Positions 44,384-53,401 of a stretch of 64,000 nt of DNA are shown one piece after another. The translations under genes were made by a program, and so were the position numbers. The stretch is from Haloarcula argentinensis DSM 12282 (GTDB lineage: Archaea; Halobacteriota; Halobacteria; Halobacteriales; Haloarculaceae), in the NCBI GenBank assembly GCA_000336895.1, contig AOLX01000022.1, positions 169,032 through 233,031 of the forward strand, written 5' to 3'. Position 1 is the first letter of the stretch. Each line of letters opens with the position of its first letter. The notes under the pieces are model-generated. The model ran no database searches. It was not told where the DNA came from and was given only the letters and a program-made list of their open reading frames with translations.

Positions 44384-45636
44384 TGGCCACCCCGCTGGAC
44401 TCGTTCGGTGACTCGTTCCAGCGGCTCCGCCGCGGGCCAGTCGTGGACGGCGATGCCGGCGGCTCGCAGTCGACGGAGCCGTTCGCGGCGTTCGAGCCGC
44501 GCCAGCCGGTGGCCAGCCGTGTCTGTCGCGGTCGGGTCGGGACTCAGGACCGTCACCGGGTGGCCGGTGGCGGCGAGTCGGCGGACCAGCGCCTCGCTGT
44601 CGTCGTCACACAGCGGGCCGAGGAAGACGACGTTCGCCGCCGTCGGCAACTGCGCGATGAGCTTCGTCGTATCCGGCGTTCGAGTGACTGATGTCGCGGC
44701 GAACGCGCGGTCGGTCCTGAGCAGGTCACGGGCCTGTTGCTGGTGTGCGGCGCTCGTGCCCGGTGCGAGCCACGCGCCATGTGGCGAGTACGCCGCGACG
44801 CCGACCTCGTGACCGTCCTCGGGGAGCCCCTCAACGAGGGCAACGGCGGCCATCGTCGACCGCTCGATTGCCGTCTCGGCGTCCGGACGCGGCGCGAGTG
44901 CGGCGGCTGCTCTGGCGTCGACGACCACGACGACCGTCGCCGACTGTTCGCGGCGGAACTCGACGGTCCGCAGGTCGCCGGTGCGGGCGTACTGATTCCA
45001 GTCGACGCGCGAGAGCGGGTCGTTCGAACGGTGCTCTCTGACCGCGTAGAAGGAGACCCCTTCGCCACCTTCATCGACGGGCACCGTCCCGGGTCGGCGG
45101 GCCACCGCCGGGACCAGCGGCAGCAGCGCCGAACTGGCCGGCTGCTCCCAGGTGACGGTGTCGGGTTCGGCCATGACGGACGTTCGTCGGGCGACGACGC
45201 CGACCACGTCCCTGACGACGACTGTCGCCGGGTCGAACACGCAGCGGTCCGTTCCGCCGGTAATCTCGTAGGTGATCGTCGTCGACGCGCCGGGGCGCAG
45301 CGCCGTCCCCAGCGACGCCGACCCCTCGACGACGCGGACGGAATCCGGCACGCCGTCGGCGAGCCGGAGGTCCGGAATCGTCTGTGACCCATCGTTGCGG
45401 ACCGTGAGCGCGACAGTCACTCGCTCACCGAGCGCTGGCTCGGTCGGTGTGATTGACCGCTGTATCGATACGTCCGCCGCCGGCGGGACGGCGACGCGGT
45501 CGTACGCGCTCAGCGTGACGCCGAGCCCGCCCAGCAACACGAGCGCTGGGACCTGCCCCACGAGCCCGACGCCGACGGCGACCAGCGCGGCCCCGGCCAG
45601 TCCGAACCAGCGACCGGTGCGATGGACCTCGCTCAT
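44380..45636 (-). CDS. DUF58-domain membrane protein
   Basis: The 418-residue product starts MSEVHRTGRWFGLAGAALVA at 45636, at the 4-bp overlap with the upstream gene, which decides the start over a longer open frame. Two membrane segments (residues 10-45) precede a beta-rich domain with conserved-repeat wording (ERVTVALTVRNDGSQTI). The DUF58 core has the signature FYAVREHRSNDPLSRVDWNQ near residue 212 and a von Willebrand-like fold after it (VVVVDARAAAAL). Such proteins are usually partners of MoxR AAA+ ATPases. No moxR is present here. Confidence 0.85.
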   Translation of the reverse strand: MSEVHRTGRWFGLAGAALVAVGVGLVGQVPALVLLGGLGVTLSAYDRVAVPPAADVSIQRSITPTEPALGERVTVALTVRNDGSQTIPDLRLADGVPDSVRVVEGSASLGTALRPGASTTITYEITGGTDRCVFDPATVVVRDVVGVVARRTSVMAEPDTVTWEQPASSALLPLVPAVARRPGTVPVDEGGEGVSFYAVREHRSNDPLSRVDWNQYARTGDLRTVEFRREQSATVVVVVDARAAAALAPRPDAETAIERSTMAAVALVEGLPEDGHEVGVAAYSPHGAWLAPGTSAAHQQQARDLLRTDRAFAATSVTRTPDTTKLIAQLPTAANVVFLGPLCDDDSEALVRRLAATGHPVTVLSPDPTATDTAGHRLARLERRERLRRLRAAGIAVHDWPAAEPLERVTERVQRGGQ

Positions 45637-46160
45637 CGCTCCTCGTCGCGCTGTCGGAGTTCGGCCGTTGCGTGGGCGACACGCCGCTGGAACGGAGGGG
45701 TACCCGAGAGCCACCCGGAGAGCCGCGCACGGAGGGAAATCGGCGTCCCGTCGAACAGCTCCCGGGCCGGCTCCCTGTCCGTCCACGCGCCGGCCCGGAG
45801 CGCATCCGTTGCCTCCTCGGGCGAGAGTCCGTCGCGCTGGAGGACGGTGACCGCGACCCCCTCGACACGTTGTCGGATAGCTTCCTGTCCAGCCCCAGCA
45901 GCAAGCGCTTCGTCGATGTCGTCGCCGGGGACGGTGACGTACTGGCTGTCAGTGTCCGGCAGCGCCATCCCGCGTTCGCTGTCGAGAGAGCGAACGAGGA
46001 GCGCCAGCAGCGCGACACCGCCGGCGAAGACGGCGGCGGCGAGTATCGGGAGGTCCGAGACAGCGCCGGCGGGCAACAGCGGCGCGCCGAGAGCGGCGAG
46101 GCCGACGCCGACGGCTGTCGCGACGAGACCGAGCGCCAGCGGAACCCGCCGCAGTGTCAC
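45633..46160 (-). CDS. DUF7269-like membrane protein
   Basis: The 175-residue product has two N-terminal hydrophobic segments (residues 8-30 and 38-60) and a charged cytoplasmic domain ending in a helical, Arg-rich tail (RVAHATAELRQRDEER). It overlaps both neighbours by 4 bp. The family is known only by its position between DUF4129 and DUF58 genes in haloarchaea. I assign it mainly by that context. Confidence 0.7.
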   Translation of the reverse strand: MTLRRVPLALGLVATAVGVGLAALGAPLLPAGAVSDLPILAAAVFAGGVALLALLVRSLDSERGMALPDTDSQYVTVPGDDIDEALAAGAGQEAIRQRVEGVAVTVLQRDGLSPEEATDALRAGAWTDREPARELFDGTPISLRARLSGWLSGTPPFQRRVAHATAELRQRDEER

Positions 46161-46852
46161 GTCTCGGCCTCCGTTCCGGACTCGTCTCTGAGGTCGTCGG
46201 GATTCGCTGCGATGTCGTCCGCGTCGTCGGTTGCCTGTTCCAGCGCCTCGCGGGCCTGTGATTCCAGATCTGCGTCCGGCTGGTCACGGCCGTAGCGGAC
46301 CCGCTCGAACACCGACCGTAGCGAGGCGACAGCGTCGGGGTCGGCCCCGACTCCCGTTGCTGCTGTCTCGATGTCCTGCGGTGTGGAGGAACTGCGGTCC
46401 GGGGCTACTGCGTGTTCGAGGGTGGCCCATGCGCGGTACACGTCGTTTGTGAGCGGGATATCGATCTCGGCAGCGCTATGCGACGGGCTCCTCGCGGACT
46501 CCGCCGTTGCGACGGCCGGCGTCTCGCCGCCCGTTTCGTCGATTGTCCGGCTCTGGCCGGCCAGTCGCCACAGAACCGCGAGCCCGACCGCGAGGCCGAC
46601 GGCGAGCGCACCGACTGCCGGGGCGGGGACACTCGGCAGCAACGCGCGGGCACCGTTCTCGCTCTCGGGCGGATCGATGCTACCTGGCGGGTCGCTGAGG
46701 CCCTGTCCGTCGGGGTTGTCGATCTCGCTGTCGTCCCGGGTCATCTCCGCCTGATCGGACCCGGTGGCAGCGTCGAGGCTCGCGGCCCCGACGCTGAACG
46801 ACAGCAGCGCAATCGCGGCGACAACCGCCACGAGGAGGGACTGTCGCTGCAT
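46157..46852 (-). CDS. DUF4129-domain membrane protein
   Basis: The 231-residue product has a signal-like N-terminus (SLLVAVVAAIALLSFSVGAA), an acidic extracellular stretch, a membrane segment near residues 78-96 (VGALAVGLAVGLAVLWRLAG), and then a C-terminal cytoplasmic DUF4129 motif. That motif contains DVYRAWATLEHAV near residue 140 and FERVRYGRDQPD near residue 190. DUF4129 is often found at the C-terminus of transglutaminase-like proteins. Here it is free-standing and heads the operon. Confidence 0.8.
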   Translation of the reverse strand: MQRQSLLVAVVAAIALLSFSVGAASLDAATGSDQAEMTRDDSEIDNPDGQGLSDPPGSIDPPESENGARALLPSVPAPAVGALAVGLAVGLAVLWRLAGQSRTIDETGGETPAVATAESARSPSHSAAEIDIPLTNDVYRAWATLEHAVAPDRSSSTPQDIETAATGVGADPDAVASLRSVFERVRYGRDQPDADLESQAREALEQATDDADDIAANPDDLRDESGTEAET

Positions 46853-47177
46853 ACAGCCACTCCGCCCCTGGCATATGAATAGGTTAGGGACCTGCCGCTT
46901 GTCACGGGTCGTGATAACGCCGAATCGAACAGCCAGAAAGCCCCCTCGCGGACGACTCGTCTGACTCGGTGCGCTCCTTGCTTCGCTGCGGTGCTACTGT
47001 CGTCAGACTCGCCCTCCGTTCACGGGTCACTTTGTTCCCCCGTTCACGCGATGCGAGGGCTCACTGTGTTCGCCCTCGTAGCGCTCGGCCCCTTTCAGTC
47101 CAACCCATCCCAGATTGATCGGCCTGCTTCAGATGGGGTTTCCGGGTGTACAGCGTACTAACTCGAAAGTCACCGAG
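46853..47177. other. Intergenic region, no gene seen
   Basis: 325 bp between the DUF4129 start and the hemB stop. The left 60 bp, with ATATGAATAGG, may hold the promoter of the DUF4129 operon. The middle (46960-47100) is GC-rich with repeated CGAGGGC/GCCCTCG-like words, giving possible hairpins around GCGAGGGCTCACTGTGTTCGCCCTCG (47049-47076), but no reading frame or tRNA. Confidence 0.4.
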
Positions 47178-48158
47178 CTATAGTTCGTCTGCGAGGTCCT
47201 CGGCGAAGTAGGTCAGAATCAGGTCCGCGCCGGCGCGCTTGATCGACAGCAGCGACTCGTAAGCGACCGCTTCGAGGTCGAGCCAGCCCTTCTCGGCTGC
47301 GGCGTGTAACATCGCGTACTCGCCGGAGACGTTGTAGGCGGCGACGGGGTGGTCGTAGGACTCTCGGACCTCTTTGACGATATCCAGATACGGCAGCGCG
47401 GGCTTGATCATCAGTACGTCCGCGCCCTGCTCGACGTCGAGGTCGACCTCACGGCGGGCCTCGCGTGCGTTCGCGGGGTCCATCTGGTAGTGCCGCCGGT
47501 CGCCGAAGGCCGGTGCGCCGTCGGCGGCGTCCCGGAACGGGCCGTAGAAGGCCGACTCGTACTTGGCGGCGTAGCTCATGATTGGCACGTCGGTGTCGCC
47601 CTGGGCGTCCAGTGCCTCCCGGATCGCGCCGACCATGCCGTCGATCATCCCCGACGGCGCGACCATGTCGGCTCCGGCCGCGGCGTGGCTCGCGGCGATT
47701 TTCCCCAGCAGGTCGAGCGTCTCGTCGTTGCGCACCGTCAGCCGCGGGTCTTCGGCCGCATCGTCTTCGAGGACGCCGCAGTGGCCGTGGTCGGTGTACT
47801 CACAGAGGCACACGTCTGTAATGACGTAGGCGTCTGTTTCGCCGGTAATTCGGCGCGTGGCCTCCTGTACGACGCCGTCCTCGGCCCACGCCCGGCTCCC
47901 GCGTTCGTCTTTCGACTCCGGGACGCCGAACAGCATCACCGCTTCGACGCCGGTTTCGAGAACTTCTTCGACGCGATCCACGGCGTCCGCAACGGGGACG
48001 CGCTCGTGGCCCGGCATCGTCTCGATGGGGACGCGCTCGTCGGTCGTCGCGTCGACGAACACCGGGGCGATGAGGTCCGACGCTGTGACCTCCGTTTCAC
48101 GCACCAGCGGTCGTACGCCATCGGTTCGAAGGCGACGCGGGCGCTGTGTCAGGTTCAT
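47178..48158 (-). CDS. hemB: Delta-aminolevulinic acid dehydratase (porphobilinogen synthase)
   Basis: The 326-residue enzyme condenses two 5-aminolevulinate molecules to porphobilinogen. The metal-binding cysteine cluster ITDVCLCEYTDHGHCG lies near residue 114. The Schiff-base lysines are in SYAAKYESAFYGPFRDAA near residue 198 and in VLMIKPALPYLDIV near residue 250. The Cys-containing motif implies a zinc enzyme. It links with hemL in haem/cobalamin and siroheme supply, the latter needed by nirA. Confidence 0.95.
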   Translation of the reverse strand: MNLTQRPRRLRTDGVRPLVRETEVTASDLIAPVFVDATTDERVPIETMPGHERVPVADAVDRVEEVLETGVEAVMLFGVPESKDERGSRAWAEDGVVQEATRRITGETDAYVITDVCLCEYTDHGHCGVLEDDAAEDPRLTVRNDETLDLLGKIAASHAAAGADMVAPSGMIDGMVGAIREALDAQGDTDVPIMSYAAKYESAFYGPFRDAADGAPAFGDRRHYQMDPANAREARREVDLDVEQGADVLMIKPALPYLDIVKEVRESYDHPVAAYNVSGEYAMLHAAAEKGWLDLEAVAYESLLSIKRAGADLILTYFAEDLADEL

Positions 48159-48204
48159 ACCGCCACTTCAGTCCGTGGCCGGCATGAACCCACCGCTTAC
48201 CGAC

Positions 48205-48933
48205 CTACTCCGTCTCGATGTGCTCGCGGAGCCAGGCCGCCGCGTCGGCGACGGTCGCCGGGTCGTCGCCGGTAATCTTCACCCGTCCCGGTGCGTCGTC
48301 CTTGCGCGGGTAGCTCCCGACAGCAACCGCGAACTGCTCGCGGGCCGCCGTGATGTGGGTGACGAGCGCACCTTCGGGTGCAGGTGTGTGGATCGTCTCT
48401 GTCGTCCGGTCACCGTCGAACTCGTCGGCGATGGTCTCGTACATCGCCTTCAGTTCCTCGGGGATACCCGGCAGGACGTAGACGCGGTCGATGACACAGC
48501 CGGCGGCGAAGCTCTCGTCGGTCAGCAGTGCCTGCCCACCCTCGGGGACCGACGCCCACGCATCGAGGTCTAGGTCCATGTCGTACCGGTCCACCATCTC
48601 GGGGTTATCGTCGGCAAAGCGCTCGGCTTTCGCCTCGAGGTGTGCCCGCACGTCATCGGGAACGACGAGGTCGCGGTCGAACGCTCGTGCTACGGCGGCT
48701 TTCGTGATGTCGTCTGGCGTTCCGCCGATACCGCCGGTGACGATGACCCCGTCGAAGGCGTCATGATATCGGGCCACGGCGTCGGCGATGACCGCCTCCT
48801 CGTCGGGAACAGTCAGGACGCGGGTGACGGTGGCTCCCGCGGCCGTGAGCTGGCGGCCCAGCCACGACGCGTTCGTGTTCTCCGTGTCGCCAGCGAGCAG
48901 TTCGTCACCGACAGTGACCAGTGCGACCTCCAT
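48205..48933 (-). CDS. CinA-like molybdopterin-binding domain protein
   Basis: From the ATG at 48931-48933 the product is MEVALVTVGDELLAGDTENT and onward, 242 residues. It matches the MoCF/CinA N-domain: GDELLAG at residues 9-15, then DGVIVTGGIGGTPDDITKAA near residue 72. It lacks the C-terminal NMN deamidase domain of full CinA. The role in archaea is unclear; it may be an ADP-ribose pyrophosphatase-like or cofactor-binding protein. It sits 46 bp upstream of hemB in the same direction. Confidence 0.85.
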   Translation of the reverse strand: MEVALVTVGDELLAGDTENTNASWLGRQLTAAGATVTRVLTVPDEEAVIADAVARYHDAFDGVIVTGGIGGTPDDITKAAVARAFDRDLVVPDDVRAHLEAKAERFADDNPEMVDRYDMDLDLDAWASVPEGGQALLTDESFAAGCVIDRVYVLPGIPEELKAMYETIADEFDGDRTTETIHTPAPEGALVTHITAAREQFAVAVGSYPRKDDAPGRVKITGDDPATVADAAAWLREHIETE

Positions 48934-49111
48934 TATTTCGCTGTGGGTGTCTGGTGGCGTTAAGCGTTTGGCTGGCAAGCAGCGACGAATCGGGTCATCG
49001 ACGCGACCGCCAGCCTGAACCTGGATACATCTTAATGGTATATTATGCCATTAATTTTAGTCTAGCCATATTCCGGCAACATACATATGATAGCTCTCCT
49101 GACCACGGGGT

Positions 49112-49249
49112 ATGGTACTTGTCACCAATTGTACGGACTGTGTCAAACGGGTCTACCCGGACCGGAACCGCGCGGCGAACACGGACCGCAGCGACGCCGC
49201 GCCCGTCGAGGAGCAACACACATCCCCCGCCGAGACACTGACAGACTGA
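49112..49249 (+). CDS. Possible 45-residue small protein
   Basis: An ATG at 49112 opens MVLVTNCTDCVKRVYPDRNR, ending LTD before TGA at 49247-49249. Third codon positions are strongly G/C, as in real genes here, while competing frames are not. One CTDC pair is present and the rest is charged and probably disordered. It precedes the TrkA-N gene by 72 bp. Unknown function. Confidence 0.45.
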   Translation: MVLVTNCTDCVKRVYPDRNRAANTDRSDAAPVEEQHTSPAETLTD

Positions 49250-49321
49250 GCTCGGCGGCGAACCACGTCAGCGCCGGGTTTGGCGGCGCTGTGTCGTGAT
49301 ATCTGACAGACAGCTACAGCA

Positions 49322-50071
49322 ATGGAACGCAGCGACAGCAGTACAGGCACGGACCGGTCGTTGCTCCGGCAACTCTCGAAACCGGTTCTCGCGTTCGTCG
49401 CGCTCGTCGTCGCCGGCGTGGTCGGTTTCGTCACGTTCGGCGGGGTTGGCGTCGTCAACGCGCTGTTCTGGCTGCTTGACCCCACGAGCATCGAACTCCA
49501 CTTTCAGAACCACGACGGGCCTGCGAGGCTGGTCAAGGGCTACGCCATCGTAGTGCTGACCGGTCTCGTCGTCGCCGGTCTGTGGACTGGTGAGACAGCG
49601 CTGTCGGCGGCCTTCGGCGGCCAGATTCAGACGGAACTCACACGCATGCAAATCGCTCAACGAATCGAGGACCTGCACGATCACGTCGTCGTCTGTGGCT
49701 ACGGGACGTTCGGACAGACCGTCGCGGAGCAGATCGGCGATACGGATACCCGGGTGGTCGTCATCGAGCAGCAGTCGGAACAGTACGAACGGGCGCTCGA
49801 CGACGGTCACCTCGCGCTTGAGGCCGACGCGAGCCGCGAGGACGCGCTGACAGATGCGGGTGTCAAGCGAGCCGACACGGTCATCGGTGCAATCGACGAC
49901 ACGAACGCAAACATCCAGATCGCGGTGCTGGCGAGCCAGCTTGCACCCACGGTCCGGCTCATCGTTCGCGCCGGCGATCAGCAGGACGAGACCGTGGCCC
50001 GCCGCGTCGGGGCGGATGAGGTGATAATCCCGGAGGTGGTGAGCGGGAAACAGGTCTGCGAACGGCTGTAA
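49322..50071 (+). CDS. Two-helix membrane protein with TrkA-N (RCK) NAD-binding domain, no pore loop
   Basis: The 249-residue product has two hydrophobic helices (residues 22-50 and 70-92) followed by an RCK/TrkA-N domain. The Rossmann motif is VVVCGYGTFGQTVAEQIG near residue 121, with an acidic strand end (VVVIEQQSEQ). This is the architecture of a two-TM potassium channel. However, the linker (LDPTSIELHFQNHDGPARLV) has no TxGYGD selectivity filter and looks too polar for a pore loop. It may be a regulatory subunit or a diverged channel. Confidence 0.8.
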   Translation: MERSDSSTGTDRSLLRQLSKPVLAFVALVVAGVVGFVTFGGVGVVNALFWLLDPTSIELHFQNHDGPARLVKGYAIVVLTGLVVAGLWTGETALSAAFGGQIQTELTRMQIAQRIEDLHDHVVVCGYGTFGQTVAEQIGDTDTRVVVIEQQSEQYERALDDGHLALEADASREDALTDAGVKRADTVIGAIDDTNANIQIAVLASQLAPTVRLIVRAGDQQDETVARRVGADEVIIPEVVSGKQVCERL

Positions 50072-50181
50072 CTCAGGTTTCGCTGCCCGCTTGTGTCAGC
50101 AGTTCGGTCACGCCGATGGCATCAGTTCGACGTTCGTATCTGTCTCAGGAAGTCAACAAATGGAAGATACCGGGTCAGTCG

Positions 50182-50400
50182 TTACTCATCGGATAGCTCG
50201 GATTCGAGTGTCTCGACCTGGCGTTCGAGTTCGGAAATGCGCTTCTCGTAGCCGCGTTTGCCGTCGAGAAAGTTGTAGATGAGTATCATGCCGGCGGCTG
50301 GCAGTCCGATGTACACCGCCAGTACGATTACCATGAGGATAAGTTCCGTTGCGCCGGGCAATCCCGGGATCTGGAGGAAGGCCATGGTGGGCCTTTTCAT
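50182..50400 (-). CDS. Small membrane-anchored coiled-coil protein
   Basis: 72 residues: a hydrophobic helix near residues 18-46 (ELILMVIVLAVYIGLPAAGM) and a short C-terminal coiled coil (KRISELERQVETLESELSDE). A methionine at codon 6 (50385) is an equally good start. The N-terminal PGLPGATELILM wording is reminiscent of TatA-like or phage-shock-type small proteins, but the family is not certain. It is downstream of the Fe-S oxidoreductase on the opposite side of a 31-bp gap, same strand. Confidence 0.65.
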   Translation of the reverse strand: MKRPTMAFLQIPGLPGATELILMVIVLAVYIGLPAAGMILIYNFLDGKRGYEKRISELERQVETLESELSDE

Positions 50401-50431
50401 TTCAGCTACTTGGAAATTTATATCCGAGCGA

Positions 50432-52519
50432 TCAGACTCTCTCTTCGCTGACCGCTTCAGCGAGCAACTCCGTCACACCGACGATTTCGATGTCGTCCTC
50501 GTACCCGCCGGTCTTGCGCCCGTCCTCGTACATCGTCATGCACATCGGGCAGGCGACGACGAACTTCTCGACGGCCGCGCCCGCCTCGGTGTCTTCGAGG
50601 GCCTCGCGCAGACGCTCCTCGCTGGGTTTCGACTCCTCTTCGAGGTCCATCCAGAGGCCGCCACCGCCACCGCCACAGCAGAAGGAGTCGTCCCTGTTGC
50701 GCGGCATCTCGTGGAGGTCGGCCCCGGTCGCGCGGATGAGGTCCCGCGGGGCCTCGAACTCGCCGTTGTACCGCCCGAGGTGGCACGGGTCGTGGTATGT
50801 GACGGTGTAGTCGAGTTCAGTCCCGGAGAGGCCGAGCGCGCCGGCACTGGCGAGATCGGCGACGACCTGCGTGTAGTGGAACACGTCGTCTTCGCCCCAC
50901 TCACAGGCCTCGAACTCGGGGTACTCGTTCATGAACGTGTTGTAGGCGTGGGGGTCCGCCGTGACGATGGACTGGAACTCACAGTCCAGAATCGCTTCGG
51001 CGTTGTCCTCGACGAGCATCTCGTAGAGACCCTCCTCGCCGACGCGGCGCACGTCGTTGCCGTCGGTCTGTTCGGCCTCGTAGAGGATGCCATAATCAAC
51101 GTCGGCGGCCTCGAAGACGCGTGCCAGCGCGCGTGCTATCTTCTGATTGCGCTCATCGTAGCTGGGGTAGTCGCCGACGTACCAGAGGTATTCCACCGAT
51201 TCGTCACGAGCGTCCGGAACGTCGAAATCGAGGTCGTCGGTCCAGTCCGGCCGGGCGCGCTCGGGATCGCCGAAGGTGTTGCCGTGCTGGAACACGTTCA
51301 TCATCGCGTCCTGCACGTGTTCGTCCATCTCACCGGCCTCGGTCAGTCGACGGTTCATTTCGGTGAACTGCGTGACGTGTTCGATGTCGACCGGGCAGGC
51401 GTCCATACAGGCCATACAGGACATGCAGGACTCCATCGTGTGGGCGTCGATGACCGAGGTACCGCCGTCGGCGATGATCGGCACGTCCTCGCCACCGGCA
51501 TCGCGCTCCTCGCGGTAGCGTTTCAGGTCGAGGATAACGTTCCGCGGGTCCAGCGGCCGCCCGGATGCCTTCGCCGGACAGACGGACGAACACCGGCCAC
51601 ACTTGGTGCAGGCGTCGTGGTCGAGCAACTGTTTCCACGAGAAGTCGTCGATGTCGCTAGGGCCGATCTCGTCGGGACTCGCGTCGCTTGGCACGCCGGG
51701 TAGTCGCACCCCGGCCTTCTCGTCGCGAGCGACGAGGTTGGCAAACGACGAGAGCATGTGGAACGGCTTCGCGTAGGGGATCCAGGCGACGAACCACAGC
51801 GCGACGAGCGAGTGGCTCCACCAGACAAAGGGGTACGCGCCCGCTGCCATCTCCGGTGTCATCCCAGCCGTGAGGAGTACTTCCTTGACTGACCAGCCGA
51901 CGAAGCTCACCGTCTCGAAGGAGACATCCCGGACCGTCGAGGTGCCGAGAATCCGAATGCCCTCAGTGAGGTAGCCGCCGACGCCCAGCACGAACAGCGC
52001 GCCCAGAAACAGGTCGTCCTCGCGGGAGGTGTGGCGGTCGTGGAGGCGGTCAAGCTTGCGGCCGTAGCGTCGCCACAGCGCGACACCGACGCCGACGACG
52101 AACAGCAGCCCCATCGCGTCCATGACAAACGAATAGGAGAGGTAGAACTGGCCGACGAAGAAGGATTCACCGGTCAACGGTCGATAGAGGTCGATATCGA
52201 TACCTAGAATCGTCGTTCCGATGAGCAGCGTCAGAAAGCCCCAGACGACAAACGCGTGCATCACGCCAGCGACGGTGTCGCGGTCCAACTGCTTCCGATT
52301 TGACAGCGCCAACTGCGCCGCTGCAACCGTCCGCTGGGGCAGTTCGTCCAGTCGCTCGAAAGGGTCCTCGCTGCCCTGGGCATAGCGGGTGACACGGTTG
52401 TACACACCGTACAGAAAGACGATGACGGCGAGCGCTGCCAGATAGTAGAACAGCACTTTCCCCACGTCGCCGATACGCCAGAACGTCGGGCGCGTGGTCG
52501 TCTGGAGTATAGATGACAT
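50432..52519 (-). CDS. HdrD-like membrane Fe-S oxidoreductase
   Basis: The 695-residue fusion has about six N-terminal membrane segments (residues 18-270, nitrate-reductase-gamma-like). Two [4Fe-4S] ferredoxin motifs follow: CTKCGRCSSVC near residue 307 and CMSCMACMDAC near residue 365. Two CCG-type Cys clusters complete it, the C-terminal one showing HDPCHLGRYNG, CCGGGGGGLW and ACPMCMTMY. This is the heterodisulfide reductase D/LutA-like organisation. Haloarchaea lack methanogenesis, so it probably passes electrons between a quinone or menaquinol pool and a soluble or flavoprotein donor. Confidence 0.88.
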   Translation of the reverse strand: MSSILQTTTRPTFWRIGDVGKVLFYYLAALAVIVFLYGVYNRVTRYAQGSEDPFERLDELPQRTVAAAQLALSNRKQLDRDTVAGVMHAFVVWGFLTLLIGTTILGIDIDLYRPLTGESFFVGQFYLSYSFVMDAMGLLFVVGVGVALWRRYGRKLDRLHDRHTSREDDLFLGALFVLGVGGYLTEGIRILGTSTVRDVSFETVSFVGWSVKEVLLTAGMTPEMAAGAYPFVWWSHSLVALWFVAWIPYAKPFHMLSSFANLVARDEKAGVRLPGVPSDASPDEIGPSDIDDFSWKQLLDHDACTKCGRCSSVCPAKASGRPLDPRNVILDLKRYREERDAGGEDVPIIADGGTSVIDAHTMESCMSCMACMDACPVDIEHVTQFTEMNRRLTEAGEMDEHVQDAMMNVFQHGNTFGDPERARPDWTDDLDFDVPDARDESVEYLWYVGDYPSYDERNQKIARALARVFEAADVDYGILYEAEQTDGNDVRRVGEEGLYEMLVEDNAEAILDCEFQSIVTADPHAYNTFMNEYPEFEACEWGEDDVFHYTQVVADLASAGALGLSGTELDYTVTYHDPCHLGRYNGEFEAPRDLIRATGADLHEMPRNRDDSFCCGGGGGGLWMDLEEESKPSEERLREALEDTEAGAAVEKFVVACPMCMTMYEDGRKTGGYEDDIEIVGVTELLAEAVSEERV

Positions 52520-52662
52520 ACGCTAACACGTGCTGCGTGTCCGCTTAAATCTTGCCACGCCCCGTCGCAGTCTTGCGAGAATTTGGCAACTGTTGAAAGT
52601 TTCCTCACGTTACGTTACCCATCCGACAGATATATCACTCCCCAGAAGTAGTCTCATGTTCG

Positions 52663-53283
52663 ATGGACGAGAAGACCGAAGAACTCCGTGACATCTTCAT
52701 GGACGTCTCCGACGAGGAGGCTGTGACGGAGTCTCAGGAGGCGTCGAGAGGGTCCCTGGCCGATACTGACGAGGCCGGTGTCGCGGATCGACTCGGTGAT
52801 GTCATCGCGCGGATGCGCGAGCGATACGAGTTCCGGACTGACCTCGACGACGAATCCCTGGTAACAGTGGTCCGACTGTTCTACGAGGGCGGCGACGACG
52901 GAACTATCGCAGCCGAAATCGGCGTAGACGGGTCCGACGTGGTCGAGGCGCGACTGGACTTGCATCTCCTCCGCGAGGCGGACACAGAGGCACCGTTTGA
53001 CCTGCCCGAGTTCCGCCGTCGCGTCGCTGCCGACGACCCGTCAGTCGCCGAACTCGCGGCCGAGTTCGATATCGACGAGTCCTGGGCCGCCCACTACCGG
53101 CGCGTCGTCGCCGCACAGGACGCTGCCCGCCGTGTCTCCCACCGGTTCCAGAGCGAGTTCGAGGACGTGCTTACTGACGCCGGGCTGTCGACACAGCACG
53201 CCGCCGCCCTCCGCAATGACGGCCTTGACGAGGCCACCGAGGACATCGACTCGCTGGATTCCGGCGCTGACGTGTCGATGTGA
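52663..53283 (+). CDS. HTH-like acidic protein (conditioned-medium-induced protein 4-like)
   Basis: The 206-residue acidic protein starts MDEKTEELRDIFMDVSDEEA. Two helix-turn-helix-like stretches can be seen: DDGTIAAEIGVDGSDVVEAR near residue 80 and SVAELAAEFDIDESWAAHYR near residue 128. Haloarchaeal relatives are annotated as conditioned-medium-induced protein 4, a name recalled rather than checked. It is likely a regulator or tRNA/DNA-associated protein. It is divergent from the HdrD-like gene. Confidence 0.65.
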   Translation: MDEKTEELRDIFMDVSDEEAVTESQEASRGSLADTDEAGVADRLGDVIARMRERYEFRTDLDDESLVTVVRLFYEGGDDGTIAAEIGVDGSDVVEARLDLHLLREADTEAPFDLPEFRRRVAADDPSVAELAAEFDIDESWAAHYRRVVAAQDAARRVSHRFQSEFEDVLTDAGLSTQHAAALRNDGLDEATEDIDSLDSGADVSM

Positions 53284-53401
53284 CCCTCGGATACCTTTTG
53301 TAGTCGTCTCCAGTCGTGGCTGGGGTAGCCAACTGCGCAGTTGTTTCAACAGCCAGCGGCGCGCCGAACCTTCTTGTAGTGGAACACGACCACGCAGAGC
53401 C

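Noticed and set aside
46960..47100. GC-rich repetitive stretch after the DUF4129 operon as an RNA gene or IS remnant
   Set aside because: Some hairpin potential, but no tRNA, no terminal inverted repeats with target duplication, and no open frame.
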